Positions 1 through 8,562 of a stretch of 64,000 bases of DNA are shown here, piece by piece. Position numbers and translations under genes: made by a program. The stretch lies in the NCBI GenBank assembly GCA_013001295.1, contig JABDMW010000040.1, positions 62,001-126,000 on the forward strand, given 5' to 3'. Source of the DNA: Hyphomonadaceae bacterium. Its GTDB lineage: Bacteria > Pseudomonadota > Alphaproteobacteria > Caulobacterales > Maricaulaceae. The number at the start of each line of letters is the position of its first letter. Within the stretch, counting starts at the first letter, position 1. The notes under the pieces are model-generated. The model was not told the origin of the DNA and searched no databases. It worked only from the letters and a program-made list of their open reading frames with translations.

Positions 1-315
1 TCGAAAAATAATTCGGCAAGATTTATCAATGGGCTCTTCGTCAGAGATTTTTTGAATGACAATGCTTTGATCCTGAATTTTTTTCCCGTTGAGCGCGGAA
101 AGCGCGTCCAGCATATCTGCATTGGTCAGGGCACATATCTTAAACGGTTTTCTGAGGTTGGTGTTAGAATCGGACGGCCATTCGCTAAACCTTACCAAAT
201 TGTACAATATGGCAGCCGTCACCTTTTGTTCCTGATTGGATTCAGCATATGCCACACCGGCGCTCATGACAGCCAAAAGCAATAGTCCAGAAAGAAATTT
301 AAGGTGTCGAGCCAC
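1..315 (-). CDS. YfiR-family periplasmic protein (3' end outside window)
   Basis: The reverse strand encodes 105 codons open at the window edge. It begins GTG at 315 with an AAGGA-type ribosome site about 8 nt upstream. The protein starts with a signal peptide ending near AYA, followed by KVTAAILYNLVRFSEWP and later ICALTN and CRIIF. These match the YfiR/DUF4154 pattern (K-A-x-L-Y-N-x-x-x-F-x-x-W-P, then a Cys-x-I-x-F segment). YfiR proteins are periplasmic and in Pseudomonas restrain a diguanylate cyclase. The gene follows the barrel gene by 17 nt on the same strand, so the two are probably co-transcribed. The C-terminal third is missing, so a fused domain cannot be excluded. Confidence 0.8.
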   Translation of the reverse strand, partial: MARHLKFLSGLLLLAVMSAGVAYAESNQEQKVTAAILYNLVRFSEWPSDSNTNLRKPFKICALTNADMLDALSALNGKKIQDQSIVIQKISDEEPIDKSCRIIFR

Positions 316-332
316 GTGCAGTCCTTTCCAGG

Positions 333-1421
333 TTAAAATTTCAGGGCTGCACCGATAGAGAAAATATTACGCTTTTTTGGTTGAATCCCATTTAGATTTT
401 GATAAAGAGCCCCTCCATATTCAGCATTAAAGCTAATTTTGCATGATGCGTCTGTGCAGGATTTTATCATGCCTGTTAGACCAAGTTTATCACCGCCATA
501 ATTGAGCGGATTGGTGATACTTGCCGGATAGGGAAAGGCCATCGGAACTTTCAAAGATGCATCTTCTCCTTCGATCCGCCCAATATGCCGATAATAAACC
601 TGAACGCCGGGCTGAAAAGCGTAGTGTTTATTGAAATGCCCGAATATGGACGCACCGACGCTATTGCCCAACCGATATCCATTTTCATTCATGCCCGTAC
701 GAACTGTTGTCCTTAGCGTAGTGCCATAGGTAAAAGCGTTCGTGTTTTTCGCATAGGTAACAGATCCCGTTAGATCCAATGTACCCGACCCGGTCTGCAT
801 TGTGAACGGTAAGCGCTCATCCGTCCCGGACCCGTTGCGCGGCGTATCTCCTGTTTCGTTTATTGAGCCAGTTGGAATACGAACGCCGACATTGCCTTTA
901 ATTGAGGATCGCTCAGAAACGCTGACTAACTTCGCCAAGTTTACACCGATGTCACCAAAGCCTGAAGATTTTAATGTAAAGTCTGAAAATCCCGGAACGG
1001 AGCTGATGTGCTCAGTCGATTGAGAGATATGTGGAACGAATAAATTGACCGCCATGTCCTTACCAAAAGAATAGGACACGTATACGGTTTGAATATGTTG
1101 AGATATATATGTCGGTACAACGGGGAAATTATTATTGGTCCGGATTTCACCGGGCGAAAATAATACATCATCAAAACTCACGTTTTCGGTACCAATTTGA
1201 TAACCGCCGAAACTCCCTTGAACATAGGAATATCCGATATCCCATTTATTCTTTTTGGCATCTTTATCCTTGGACGTGACATCGATATTGAGAAGGTCTT
1301 CGAGGCTAAGATCCACCAATTCCGAGGGTGTTGTTTGCGCATTGGCGACCGGCCCCCAAGCCAAAAAACAGGTTTCAAGAAGTGCGCACGCTAAGGCGAT
1401 TTTATTGGTTTTGATGCCCAT
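333..1421 (-). CDS. Outer-membrane beta-barrel protein with TonB-receptor-like N-terminal motif
   Basis: This 362-residue protein has a signal peptide (cleavage near NAQ). Next comes LVDLSLEDLLNIDVTS, a motif usually seen just before the plug of some TonB-dependent receptors. The rest is alternating hydrophobic/polar strands ending in aromatic GAALKF, a typical outer-membrane C-terminus. There is no plug domain and the length is far below the 650 or more residues of a receptor. It resembles phenol-pathway 'transporter' barrels. It lies directly upstream of the YfiR-like gene in one transcript. Function is not known; a sensory or transport barrel working with the YfiR-like protein is inference. 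Confidence 0.7.
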   Translation of the reverse strand: MGIKTNKIALACALLETCFLAWGPVANAQTTPSELVDLSLEDLLNIDVTSKDKDAKKNKWDIGYSYVQGSFGGYQIGTENVSFDDVLFSPGEIRTNNNFPVVPTYISQHIQTVYVSYSFGKDMAVNLFVPHISQSTEHISSVPGFSDFTLKSSGFGDIGVNLAKLVSVSERSSIKGNVGVRIPTGSINETGDTPRNGSGTDERLPFTMQTGSGTLDLTGSVTYAKNTNAFTYGTTLRTTVRTGMNENGYRLGNSVGASIFGHFNKHYAFQPGVQVYYRHIGRIEGEDASLKVPMAFPYPASITNPLNYGGDKLGLTGMIKSCTDASCKISFNAEYGGALYQNLNGIQPKKRNIFSIGAALKF

Positions 1422-1660
1422 GGTTTAGATACCCTCTTTTATTTTGGTCATTTTTTTACACTATAAAAGTGTATTTTTTCATAACACCCTTTCTTTTTGT
1501 TTATGTAATGAAGAATGAAAAATGAAGTGTCGTATCACCGCGTGCATTTCAAAATTGCAAACGATACGGCATTTGGTTCTAAAGTGATTATAGGCTTGGT
1601 GCGCCCCATTGATCCGTGCTAATTTTCGGCAATCGATCGTTTGGAGAAAATGGGGCACAT

Positions 1661-2290
1661 ATGACACTACAGGTATTTAGCGCCGGCTTTGGTCGCACAG
1701 GCACAATGTCTTTAAAACTCGGGCTCCAAGAGTTGGGTTTCGGCCCGTGTCATCACATGCTCGAAGTGGTGGAGAACGGTGCTGAACAAGTGCCGATGTG
1801 GAACGCAGCGCACGACGGCCAAGCAGATTTCGACGCGATTTATAAGGGTTACAGGTCTGCAGTGGACTGGCCGACAGCTGCCTTTTGGCGCGAGTTGTCC
1901 GAACATTATCCAGATGCCAAAATCATCTTGTCATCCCGCTCGGCCGAGAGCTGGTACGACAGTTTTTCCCAAACGATTTTAGCTGTTCTTATGGACGAAG
2001 ACAATTGGCCGGCTCCGGCTGTAGAATGGTTCAAAATGGCGGGTAGAATTTGTATTGACCGCAGCCTTGGTGGTAAGACGGACAAGGAAAGCATGATTGC
2101 CGCTTTCAACGCACATGAAGCCGAGGTGAAAGCCGTCATCCCTGCCAATAACCTTCTTGTCCATGAAGCCAAAGAGGGATGGCCGTCGCTCTGCGCTTTC
2201 CTCGGTGTGCCGGAGCCAGTTACGCCTTATCCACGCACGCACAGCAAGGATGAGTTTTTCGTCTCCATGCAAAAAGCGGACGATATGTAA
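1661..2290 (+). CDS. Sulfotransferase-family protein (Sulfotransfer_4 type)
   Basis: This is a 209-residue cytosolic protein. The start chosen is the ATG of MTLQVFSAGFGRTGTMSLK; an upstream in-frame ATG at 1616 would add 15 residues that do not look conserved. GFGRTGTMSLK is the 5'-phosphosulfate loop of the PAPS-dependent sulfotransferase fold, and SSRSAESWYDSF corresponds to the 3'-phosphate-binding segment. The pattern LGFGPCHHM is typical of the Sulfotransfer_4 group, whose substrates are mostly unknown. It stands alone, divergent from the barrel gene, with about 200 bp before the next gene. Substrate cannot be told from sequence. Confidence 0.82.
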   Translation: MTLQVFSAGFGRTGTMSLKLGLQELGFGPCHHMLEVVENGAEQVPMWNAAHDGQADFDAIYKGYRSAVDWPTAAFWRELSEHYPDAKIILSSRSAESWYDSFSQTILAVLMDEDNWPAPAVEWFKMAGRICIDRSLGGKTDKESMIAAFNAHEAEVKAVIPANNLLVHEAKEGWPSLCAFLGVPEPVTPYPRTHSKDEFFVSMQKADDM

Positions 2291-2497
2291 CCTCGATTTG
2301 GGACATGTCTAATGTCCGCCATGGGGCTCTTCACGACGTGAACCGTACATCCCACGGCTCAGAGTCTGCTTCGCATCCGACCCACGCACCGGGGTATCAT
2401 AACCCAATGTTAACTGTGTCTCTTACCTCAAAATTCACGCTCTTTCGCTAAACAGTTGGTAGTCAATGGGGGATTGGCGGAATTCTTGGTGGGATAG

Positions 2498-4084
2498 ATG
2501 AAACCAAATACAAAATCAGGCGCAAGCGCGGCCAAAAAACAACAATCGCCGGACGAGCGTCGTAAAACACCCCGTGCGCCGCAAAAACGCATGCGGCACG
2601 GGCCGTTGGAAAAAATGCAGCCGCACCCGGCCGCGGAAACTCGCAAACGTGTTGCCTTGTCGAGCATCAAATTTCCCCATAAAACCAGCAATATGAATGC
2701 GATCCGGTTTGCCCTGCGCATCTCGGATGTGATTTGGGTCACGGCCCTGATCCTGCTCGGGATCTGGAACGCCTATATCGGCATCAACAACAAAGACGTC
2801 ATTGCGCCCCTGGCGGCAGGGGCCCTGGGCGCTGTCGGCTTTATCGGCGCGCTGATGGCCATGAAGGCCCACCAATTCGCCCCAACTGAAACCTATGGCC
2901 AGCACATGAAGAAAGTCGGCCTCGCCGCCTTCGCCGCTTTAGGGCTTTGGTTGTCCACCGCACTGATCCTGAGACCGGATACTTTCCTGCCCGACGCTTT
3001 GGCCATTGCCGGCATTACGGCCACGGCGGGCGTCATGCTGCTGCACAGCCTGTATTATTCACAAATCCGCCGCATGCATGAGAGCGGCCAGATCATCCCG
3101 ACCATTATCATGCTGGGTGCCACCGAGTCGGCGCGCCGTTTGATCGAAGAAAACGCCCGCACCCGAGAGCTCAATATCCTGGCGATATTTGACGACCGCT
3201 TGTCGCGCGCGCCACACAATATTTACGGCGTGCCTGTGGTCGGCAAGATCGAGGACATGCTCGAGTGGGACGCCCTGCCCTATGTCGACCGGATAGTCGT
3301 CACCCTGCCCGGCATGGCCGAAGCGCGCAAGCAAGCCTTTATTGAGCAGGTACGCCTGCTGCCCAACCGCATCGCCTTCGTAGTCGACGAATTTGAAGAT
3401 TTGGACCATGTGCAACAGCGCCTGACCCAGATCGCCGAGGTCGGCATGCGCGAATACACCGGCACACCGAAATCCGGCCGCCATACTTTCCTTAAACGGA
3501 TTATGGACATTGGCATCGGCACGACCGCCTTGGTCGTCGGGGCGCCGTTCCTGGCCCTGATTGCCATCGCGATCAGGCTCGACACGCCAGGACCGATATT
3601 CTTTAAGCAAAAACGCCACGGCTTTAACAACCGCGTGTTTGATGTCTATAAATTCCGCTCTTTCCGCACCGATGTCGCGGACCCTCTGGCCAAGAACCAG
3701 GTGATCAAAGGCGATGGCCGTATCACCCGTGTTGGCAAATTTATCCGCAAAACATCCTTCGATGAACTACCGCAATTGCTCAATGTGATTAAGGGCCAAA
3801 TGTCCCTGGTCGGGCCGCGGCCGCACGCTGTCGGCATGCATACGGGGGATATTGAGACTTACCGCCTGGTCGATGAATATGCCCACCGTCACAAGGTGAA
3901 ACCGGGCATGACCGGCTGGGCCCAGATCAATGGCTCACGCGGACCCTTACACGACGCCGAGAGTGTGGCATTACGAGTCAAATATGACCTCGAATATATC
4001 GAGCGTTCCAACTGGTGGTTCGACCTCGTCATCATGGCCAAAACCATTCCGTGCCTGCTGGGCGATAGTGAGAATGTGAGGTAG
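2498..4084 (+). CDS. Polyprenyl-phosphate sugar-1-phosphate transferase (WcaJ/WbaP type)
   Basis: The protein has 528 residues. A basic, Pro/Lys-rich cytoplasmic N-terminus of about 65 residues is followed by four membrane helices (about 70-190). A CoA-binding-like middle domain follows (about 200-300), and a bacterial sugar transferase domain runs from about 330 to the end. Diagnostic segments are KRIMDIG, a long membrane re-entrant helix, DTPGPIFFKQKR, YKFRSF, SFDELPQLLNV and SLVGPRP. The family moves a sugar-1-phosphate from UDP-sugar to undecaprenyl phosphate to start exopolysaccharide or O-unit synthesis. The start has a GGTGGGATAG ribosome site. No other polysaccharide genes are nearby, so it is an orphan initiating enzyme in this window. 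Confidence 0.9.
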   Translation: MKPNTKSGASAAKKQQSPDERRKTPRAPQKRMRHGPLEKMQPHPAAETRKRVALSSIKFPHKTSNMNAIRFALRISDVIWVTALILLGIWNAYIGINNKDVIAPLAAGALGAVGFIGALMAMKAHQFAPTETYGQHMKKVGLAAFAALGLWLSTALILRPDTFLPDALAIAGITATAGVMLLHSLYYSQIRRMHESGQIIPTIIMLGATESARRLIEENARTRELNILAIFDDRLSRAPHNIYGVPVVGKIEDMLEWDALPYVDRIVVTLPGMAEARKQAFIEQVRLLPNRIAFVVDEFEDLDHVQQRLTQIAEVGMREYTGTPKSGRHTFLKRIMDIGIGTTALVVGAPFLALIAIAIRLDTPGPIFFKQKRHGFNNRVFDVYKFRSFRTDVADPLAKNQVIKGDGRITRVGKFIRKTSFDELPQLLNVIKGQMSLVGPRPHAVGMHTGDIETYRLVDEYAHRHKVKPGMTGWAQINGSRGPLHDAESVALRVKYDLEYIERSNWWFDLVIMAKTIPCLLGDSENVR

Positions 4085-4164
4085 GGTACCGATCCCGTCA
4101 TTCCCCCAACCGCCTTGCCCCTTACGCCCAAATACGGTTTACTTAGCCGACACTGGGGAGAGAT

Positions 4165-5478
4165 ATGGCGACCATAGAGATTTATTTTAAAGATACGCAG
4201 GGACTGGGTGATGCCTTGACCGCCCATGATAATATTGATGTAAGCCCGCCGGATGAAAAACTGATCGGGCGTGGCAGGGCAGCCTGCATCTGGATTGGTG
4301 TGAGTGTCCCGATCGAAGAAATTAAAACCGTCTTGGCTGAAGCGCTGCACATCTATCCACATCTGCAATATTACAAGCTCAGCACCGATTATTATCAAGC
4401 ACCCCGGCACGCCCATCATATGATCGGTATTGGCGGTGAAACCGACACGGCCACAAGGCTCGGGCTTAAATCAATCGCGGCTGCAGATCTGCTGGAGGCC
4501 CTTCCGCAAATCACCTCGTCCGAAATTCTGTTTCGCATTGTCCGGGCCACCTATCCAGGCGCCTATAAGGTTTTTGACAGCGAGAAGGAACGCGAATTTA
4601 TGAACAATCAGGCGGCCCTGACCGTAACCGAAAGCGACAAATCCGATGAACAGTCGGCCGTGATCAAGGCCCGGGACGCCTTGGATCAAAAAGCCATCGC
4701 CGCAGGAAGGCGTCCGAAAAGCCCCGAGGCGGCCAGTGAAACCGGCTATGAAAAATACCGCATTACATGGCTTAAATATTTGGCCGGCGATACAGATAGC
4801 GACAACATACATATGGACGAAAATCATTGGCCCGTACAAAATCTGTCGAGCAAAACCAGTGCGCTCGGACATTTGGAAGCCCTGGTCAATTTTACCACAC
4901 GCACGCCCGAAGACGGCCTTGCCGATTTCACCGAACTCAACGGTACCAAATTCCTGCAAGAGTTTGATGAACGATACGATATTTTATGTGGCAAGTTTAA
5001 AGACGGCACTTACGAGGATTGGCTGGAATCGCAATACCTGCCCAACCCGACAAAACTGTTGGATTTCGTCACCCTGATGTGGTTTGGCGGCGAATGGGTG
5101 CTGGCGGACAAATATTTGAAAATCGCCAGGAAAGAGCTCGCCAATTTTCCGGACAATTTTCAGTATTACAAGGATAAAGCGCGCGTGATGCAGGCTTTCG
5201 CCAATGGCAAGACTTTCCGCGCGCCCAAGCCATCAGAGCACTATGATAAGTCTCAGCTCAAAAAGGCAAGCTTGCTCGGCCTGATGGCAGCCATCGCCAA
5301 TAAAGGCGATGTGAACGTCGCCCTCGCCCAGGTCGATAAGGATTTCAAAGCCGCCAATAAATCCAAAAAAAGCCCACAGGCCAATCCAGACTTTGGGCAC
5401 GACCGGTTACGCATACCGTGGAATTTCGAAAAGCAGGCCATCCTGATGTGCGCCCAAGGCCTCAAGAAAGCATCATAG
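4165..5478 (+). CDS. Unrecognised 437-residue soluble protein upstream of the Ubl/DUF4132 pair
   Basis: I do not recognise a family. The start has a strong GGGGAGA ribosome site. There is no signal peptide or membrane segment. The N-terminal ~130 residues are mixed alpha/beta, with an unusual HAHHMIGIGGETD stretch. A charged linker (about 150-200) separates a mainly helical C-terminal half containing paired Trp/Phe-rich helices (TLMWFGGEWVLADKYLKIAR) that look like helical repeats. It is 80 nt after the sugar transferase and about 100 nt before the ubiquitin-like gene, all on one strand. It could belong to the same operon and be a third component of that system; this is inference from position only. 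Confidence 0.6.
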   Translation: MATIEIYFKDTQGLGDALTAHDNIDVSPPDEKLIGRGRAACIWIGVSVPIEEIKTVLAEALHIYPHLQYYKLSTDYYQAPRHAHHMIGIGGETDTATRLGLKSIAAADLLEALPQITSSEILFRIVRATYPGAYKVFDSEKEREFMNNQAALTVTESDKSDEQSAVIKARDALDQKAIAAGRRPKSPEAASETGYEKYRITWLKYLAGDTDSDNIHMDENHWPVQNLSSKTSALGHLEALVNFTTRTPEDGLADFTELNGTKFLQEFDERYDILCGKFKDGTYEDWLESQYLPNPTKLLDFVTLMWFGGEWVLADKYLKIARKELANFPDNFQYYKDKARVMQAFANGKTFRAPKPSEHYDKSQLKKASLLGLMAAIANKGDVNVALAQVDKDFKAANKSKKSPQANPDFGHDRLRIPWNFEKQAILMCAQGLKKAS

Positions 5479-5579
5479 AATGGCGTAACAAGCGACCATC
5501 TATGCAAAAACCGCGCTCGAAAGTATATTGCCTCCACCGTCAAATCCTATAAATTGAGCACAATCAGGAGGCGTGAATT

Positions 5580-6005
5580 ATGGGTGTATCTGTTCGCATT
5601 GTGGATGAGCATTTCGGCAAGTCGAAACTGTCGATCTTTGATCTTCAATATCCGTCGGACACGGTGACGATGCGCGAGTTGATCACCCGCCGCGTCGAAG
5701 AAGAAGTCGCCCAGGTCAATCACATGAAACGCAACCCGGACCGGATCAAAGCCGAACACCGGATGTTTCTGGCCGGGCTCACACGTCGCTCTCCCGAGGT
5801 TCTACTGAACCCTGACGCCGGCGGTAAAAAAGGAAAACCGGTCGACGCCGCGGCCGCTGTCAAAACTGCATTAAAAGCGTTTGATGCGGGCAGCTTTTTC
5901 GTCCTGTTCAATGACAAGCAGTATGAAAATCTCGATGACCAGATCGTTCTCACGCCGAACAGTGAGGTTGTGTTTCTGCGCCTCACGCCGCTGATTGGTG
6001 GATAG
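5580..6005 (+). CDS. Ubiquitin-like beta-grasp protein ending in Gly-Gly
   Basis: The protein has 141 residues and an ideal AGGAGG ribosome site. The N-terminus (VSVRIVDEHFGKSKLSIFDL, then TVTMRELITRRVEEEVAQV) reads as beta1-beta2-alpha1 of a beta-grasp fold. The C-terminus (FFVLFNDKQYENLDDQIVL, then SEVVFLRLTPLIGG) matches the ThiS/MoaD/ubiquitin tail: a strand with a short loop, a 'D-x-x-x-L-x-x-x-x-E-V-x-F-x' turn and a terminal GG. About 50 residues (47-98) are inserted relative to MoaD or ThiS (66-81 residues). No E1-like adenylating enzyme, ThiG or MoaE lies nearby. The gene is followed after 5 nt by the DUF4132 gene, implying translational coupling. Family assignment is by pattern, and the conjugation role is inference. 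Confidence 0.72.
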   Translation: MGVSVRIVDEHFGKSKLSIFDLQYPSDTVTMRELITRRVEEEVAQVNHMKRNPDRIKAEHRMFLAGLTRRSPEVLLNPDAGGKKGKPVDAAAAVKTALKAFDAGSFFVLFNDKQYENLDDQIVLTPNSEVVFLRLTPLIGG

Positions 6006-6010
6006 GCCGG

Positions 6011-8497
6011 TTGGATTTTTTCAAGAAAATATTGGGGCAAAACAACCAAGGCGCAGTAGACGGCACTGCGGATCCCGCCTTCGAACAGGCGCAGCTCTTT
6101 ATCAATGAATATCTGGCGCGCGGGTTTGCTAAATATGGCAATCCGGTCAAACTGGCTGACATGGAAAGCTGGGCAAAGATCAAAGCCGCAGATCCGGAAT
6201 TCATGGCCGATATTTGCCTGCTCGCCCTCAAACGCAAAATTTCAGAAGCCTGGATTAAATCCAAAGCCCCGAAACCGGGAGAGAACATAAATAGCTATGC
6301 CTACCGGGAGGCCGAGCTGAAACTGGGCAGCACATTGATGCGTTCGAAATTGCCGTTTTCGGAAATACAATTAACGGATTTGGTCCACTCATGTGCCAAG
6401 CGCCGCAGCATGGAATGGGACAACCCGATCGTCTCGGTTCTCGGTGCCACGGAACGGGTTTTGGGCGACAATCCGCCCGGTGCACAGCTCACCAAGGCTT
6501 TGCAAAAGGTGCGCGCGAAATGCATCAAGAAAATGCGGTATTCGAACACGGAGGCGAAACGAAAGATAAAAACCCGTATCGAAAAGCTGCTGGACCCGGG
6601 CATAAAAAATACGGCGTTTGTCCTTCCCAAGGGCAAATGGATGCAACGGGCGCTCGAGGACATAGCCGCCCTCACGGACAAGAAACGCGCGGCCTGGCTG
6701 GCGCTCTTGGAATATGCGGCGGACGCCAAGGGATCCAAGCCGAGCCAGAAATGGCTCAAGCAAGGCGGAGACCTTATAACGGCGCTGGGCAAACAAAATT
6801 TTCAGGCCTTGATGACCGACTGGATCGATGGCACCAAGATCGATCCCGGGGATCCTGACCCCGCCGTTGACTTAATCAAGGGCCTTGTCTGGCTTACTGC
6901 CAATACACCCACGAATGAGATGGCGTTGTCCATCAGCCGGTTGGGCGAAAACTGCTATGTCAAAGTGGCGGGTATCGGGGCGCGGTCAAAAAAACTCGGC
7001 AATGCCTGCTGCGTGACCTTGATGAATATGCCGGAAAACAAAACCGCCATTGCCGAACTCGTGCGCCTGCGGGGCAAGATCAAATACCCAAGTGTGCGGG
7101 GTGATATTCAAACCAAACTGGAAGCCATCGCCGAGAAACAGGGCGTGACCGTCGCCGAGTTGGAGGATGCCTCCCTGCCCGATTTCGGATTTGATGCGGG
7201 CGGTCAGTTGATAAAAACATTGGGTGACTTCAATGCCACGATCAATCTCGTTGGCAATAAGGCCGTTCTTGCCTGGGCCGATCAAAACGGCAAGGCCCGC
7301 AAGACCGTGCCGGCCGCGGTGCGTAAGGAATCCAAACCGGAACTTACGGACCTCAAACGGCTCGTCAAAGACATGTCCGGTGTGCTGGCCAGGCAAATCA
7401 CATCATTGGAGCAGAGTTATCTGAATGACCGGTCCTGGGATTTTGCGTCATGGCAAACGCGCCATTTCAACCACCCGGTGCGTCATAATCTCACGCGCAG
7501 CCTGATCTGGTTCATCACCGATGGCAAAAAATCCACATCGGTCCTGCCCACAGACACGGGCCTGCAAGACTTGGCCGGAAAGACTATTAATCCGTCAAAG
7601 ACGGCCGCGGTTAAGCTCTGGCATCCTTTATTCGAAGACACCAAAACCATCGTCGCCTGGCGCGACAAGATCGAGGAGCTCGGTCTTGTCCAGCCGTTCA
7701 AGCAGGCTCACCGCGAAGTCTATGTGGTCACGGACGCGGAACGCACAACCGGGATTTATTCGAACCGGTTTGCCGCCCATGTACTGCGCCAGCATCAATT
7801 CAAAGCCCTGTGCGAGGCGCGCGGCTGGACCTATGTTTTGCAAGGCATGTGGGATGGCTGGAACATTCCTCAAAAACGCATTCCCGCATTCGGGATCGCG
7901 GTTGAATATGCGGTGGAGATGATCGCAGACGAAGGTGAAAGTAATCACGGCATCGCTTTGTACTTGTCATCAGACCAGGTGCGGTTTTCATCGAGCGAAT
8001 CCAACCAGATGAATATTGAGGATGTACCGCCGCTGGTGTTTTCGGAAATCATGCGCGACGTTGATTTGTTTGTTGCCGTCACTTCCGTTGCCAATGATCC
8101 GAACTGGACCGACGGCGGCCCCAATGGGCGGTTCGGCAATTATTGGGAAAGGTTTGCCTTTGGTGATCTGGGCGAAACGGCTAAAACCCGCAAGGAACAA
8201 ATTGCCAAACTGGTGCCGAAACTGGCAATTGCCGACAAGCTGGAAATCGAGGACAAATTCCTGAAAGTCGAAGGTAAGGTCAACACCTATAACATCCATT
8301 TCGGGTCGGGCAATATCATGATGATGCCCGGCAATAAATATTTGTGCATCGTGCCCGGCCGAAGGCCTAAAGAGACCGAGAAAGTTTACCTCCCCTTCGC
8401 CGGCGACACGCTTCTCTCCATCATTCTGTCCAAAGCGCACATGCTGGTCAACGACGACAAAATCACCGATACGAATATTTTGAATCAGTTGCGGTAA
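6011..8497 (+). CDS. DUF4132 (MolR-like) domain protein
   Basis: The 828-residue soluble protein begins at TTG 6011, only 5 nt after the ubiquitin-like stop, with GGTGGATAGG as ribosome site inside the preceding gene. The first ~530 residues are helical, repeat-like sequence (ARM/HEAT style) and include an adjacent Cys pair in NACCVTLM near 331. Residues about 555-690 carry the DUF4132 signature: PFKQAHREVYVVTDAE, YSNRFAAHVLRQHQFKALC and RGWTYVLQGMWDGW. The family includes E. coli MolR/YehI, often fused to WGR; no WGR domain is seen here. The biochemical activity of DUF4132 is not established. Coupling to a GG-ended ubiquitin-like protein suggests a joint role. Confidence 0.82.
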   Translation: MDFFKKILGQNNQGAVDGTADPAFEQAQLFINEYLARGFAKYGNPVKLADMESWAKIKAADPEFMADICLLALKRKISEAWIKSKAPKPGENINSYAYREAELKLGSTLMRSKLPFSEIQLTDLVHSCAKRRSMEWDNPIVSVLGATERVLGDNPPGAQLTKALQKVRAKCIKKMRYSNTEAKRKIKTRIEKLLDPGIKNTAFVLPKGKWMQRALEDIAALTDKKRAAWLALLEYAADAKGSKPSQKWLKQGGDLITALGKQNFQALMTDWIDGTKIDPGDPDPAVDLIKGLVWLTANTPTNEMALSISRLGENCYVKVAGIGARSKKLGNACCVTLMNMPENKTAIAELVRLRGKIKYPSVRGDIQTKLEAIAEKQGVTVAELEDASLPDFGFDAGGQLIKTLGDFNATINLVGNKAVLAWADQNGKARKTVPAAVRKESKPELTDLKRLVKDMSGVLARQITSLEQSYLNDRSWDFASWQTRHFNHPVRHNLTRSLIWFITDGKKSTSVLPTDTGLQDLAGKTINPSKTAAVKLWHPLFEDTKTIVAWRDKIEELGLVQPFKQAHREVYVVTDAERTTGIYSNRFAAHVLRQHQFKALCEARGWTYVLQGMWDGWNIPQKRIPAFGIAVEYAVEMIADEGESNHGIALYLSSDQVRFSSSESNQMNIEDVPPLVFSEIMRDVDLFVAVTSVANDPNWTDGGPNGRFGNYWERFAFGDLGETAKTRKEQIAKLVPKLAIADKLEIEDKFLKVEGKVNTYNIHFGSGNIMMMPGNKYLCIVPGRRPKETEKVYLPFAGDTLLSIILSKAHMLVNDDKITDTNILNQLR

Positions 8498-8562
8498 GCG
8501 GGAAAAACTAAGAGGGCGACTATGGAGAAGATTGAATAAAATTCAGTGATCCAACAGTTCGA

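Noticed and set aside
52-285. 77-codon plus-strand ORF
   Set aside because: It is antisense to the YfiR-like gene, which has a signal peptide, ribosome site and family motifs on the other strand.
1457-1473. Terminator-like hairpin TACACT..AGTGTA with T-run
   Set aside because: The 6-bp AT-rich stem lies in the divergent promoter region of two genes with no plus-strand gene ending there. It is too weak to call.
5580-6005. Plain MoaD or ThiS for cofactor synthesis
   Set aside because: The protein is nearly twice the family length and none of the partner genes (moaE, thiG, E1-like) is adjacent, although the tail is similar.
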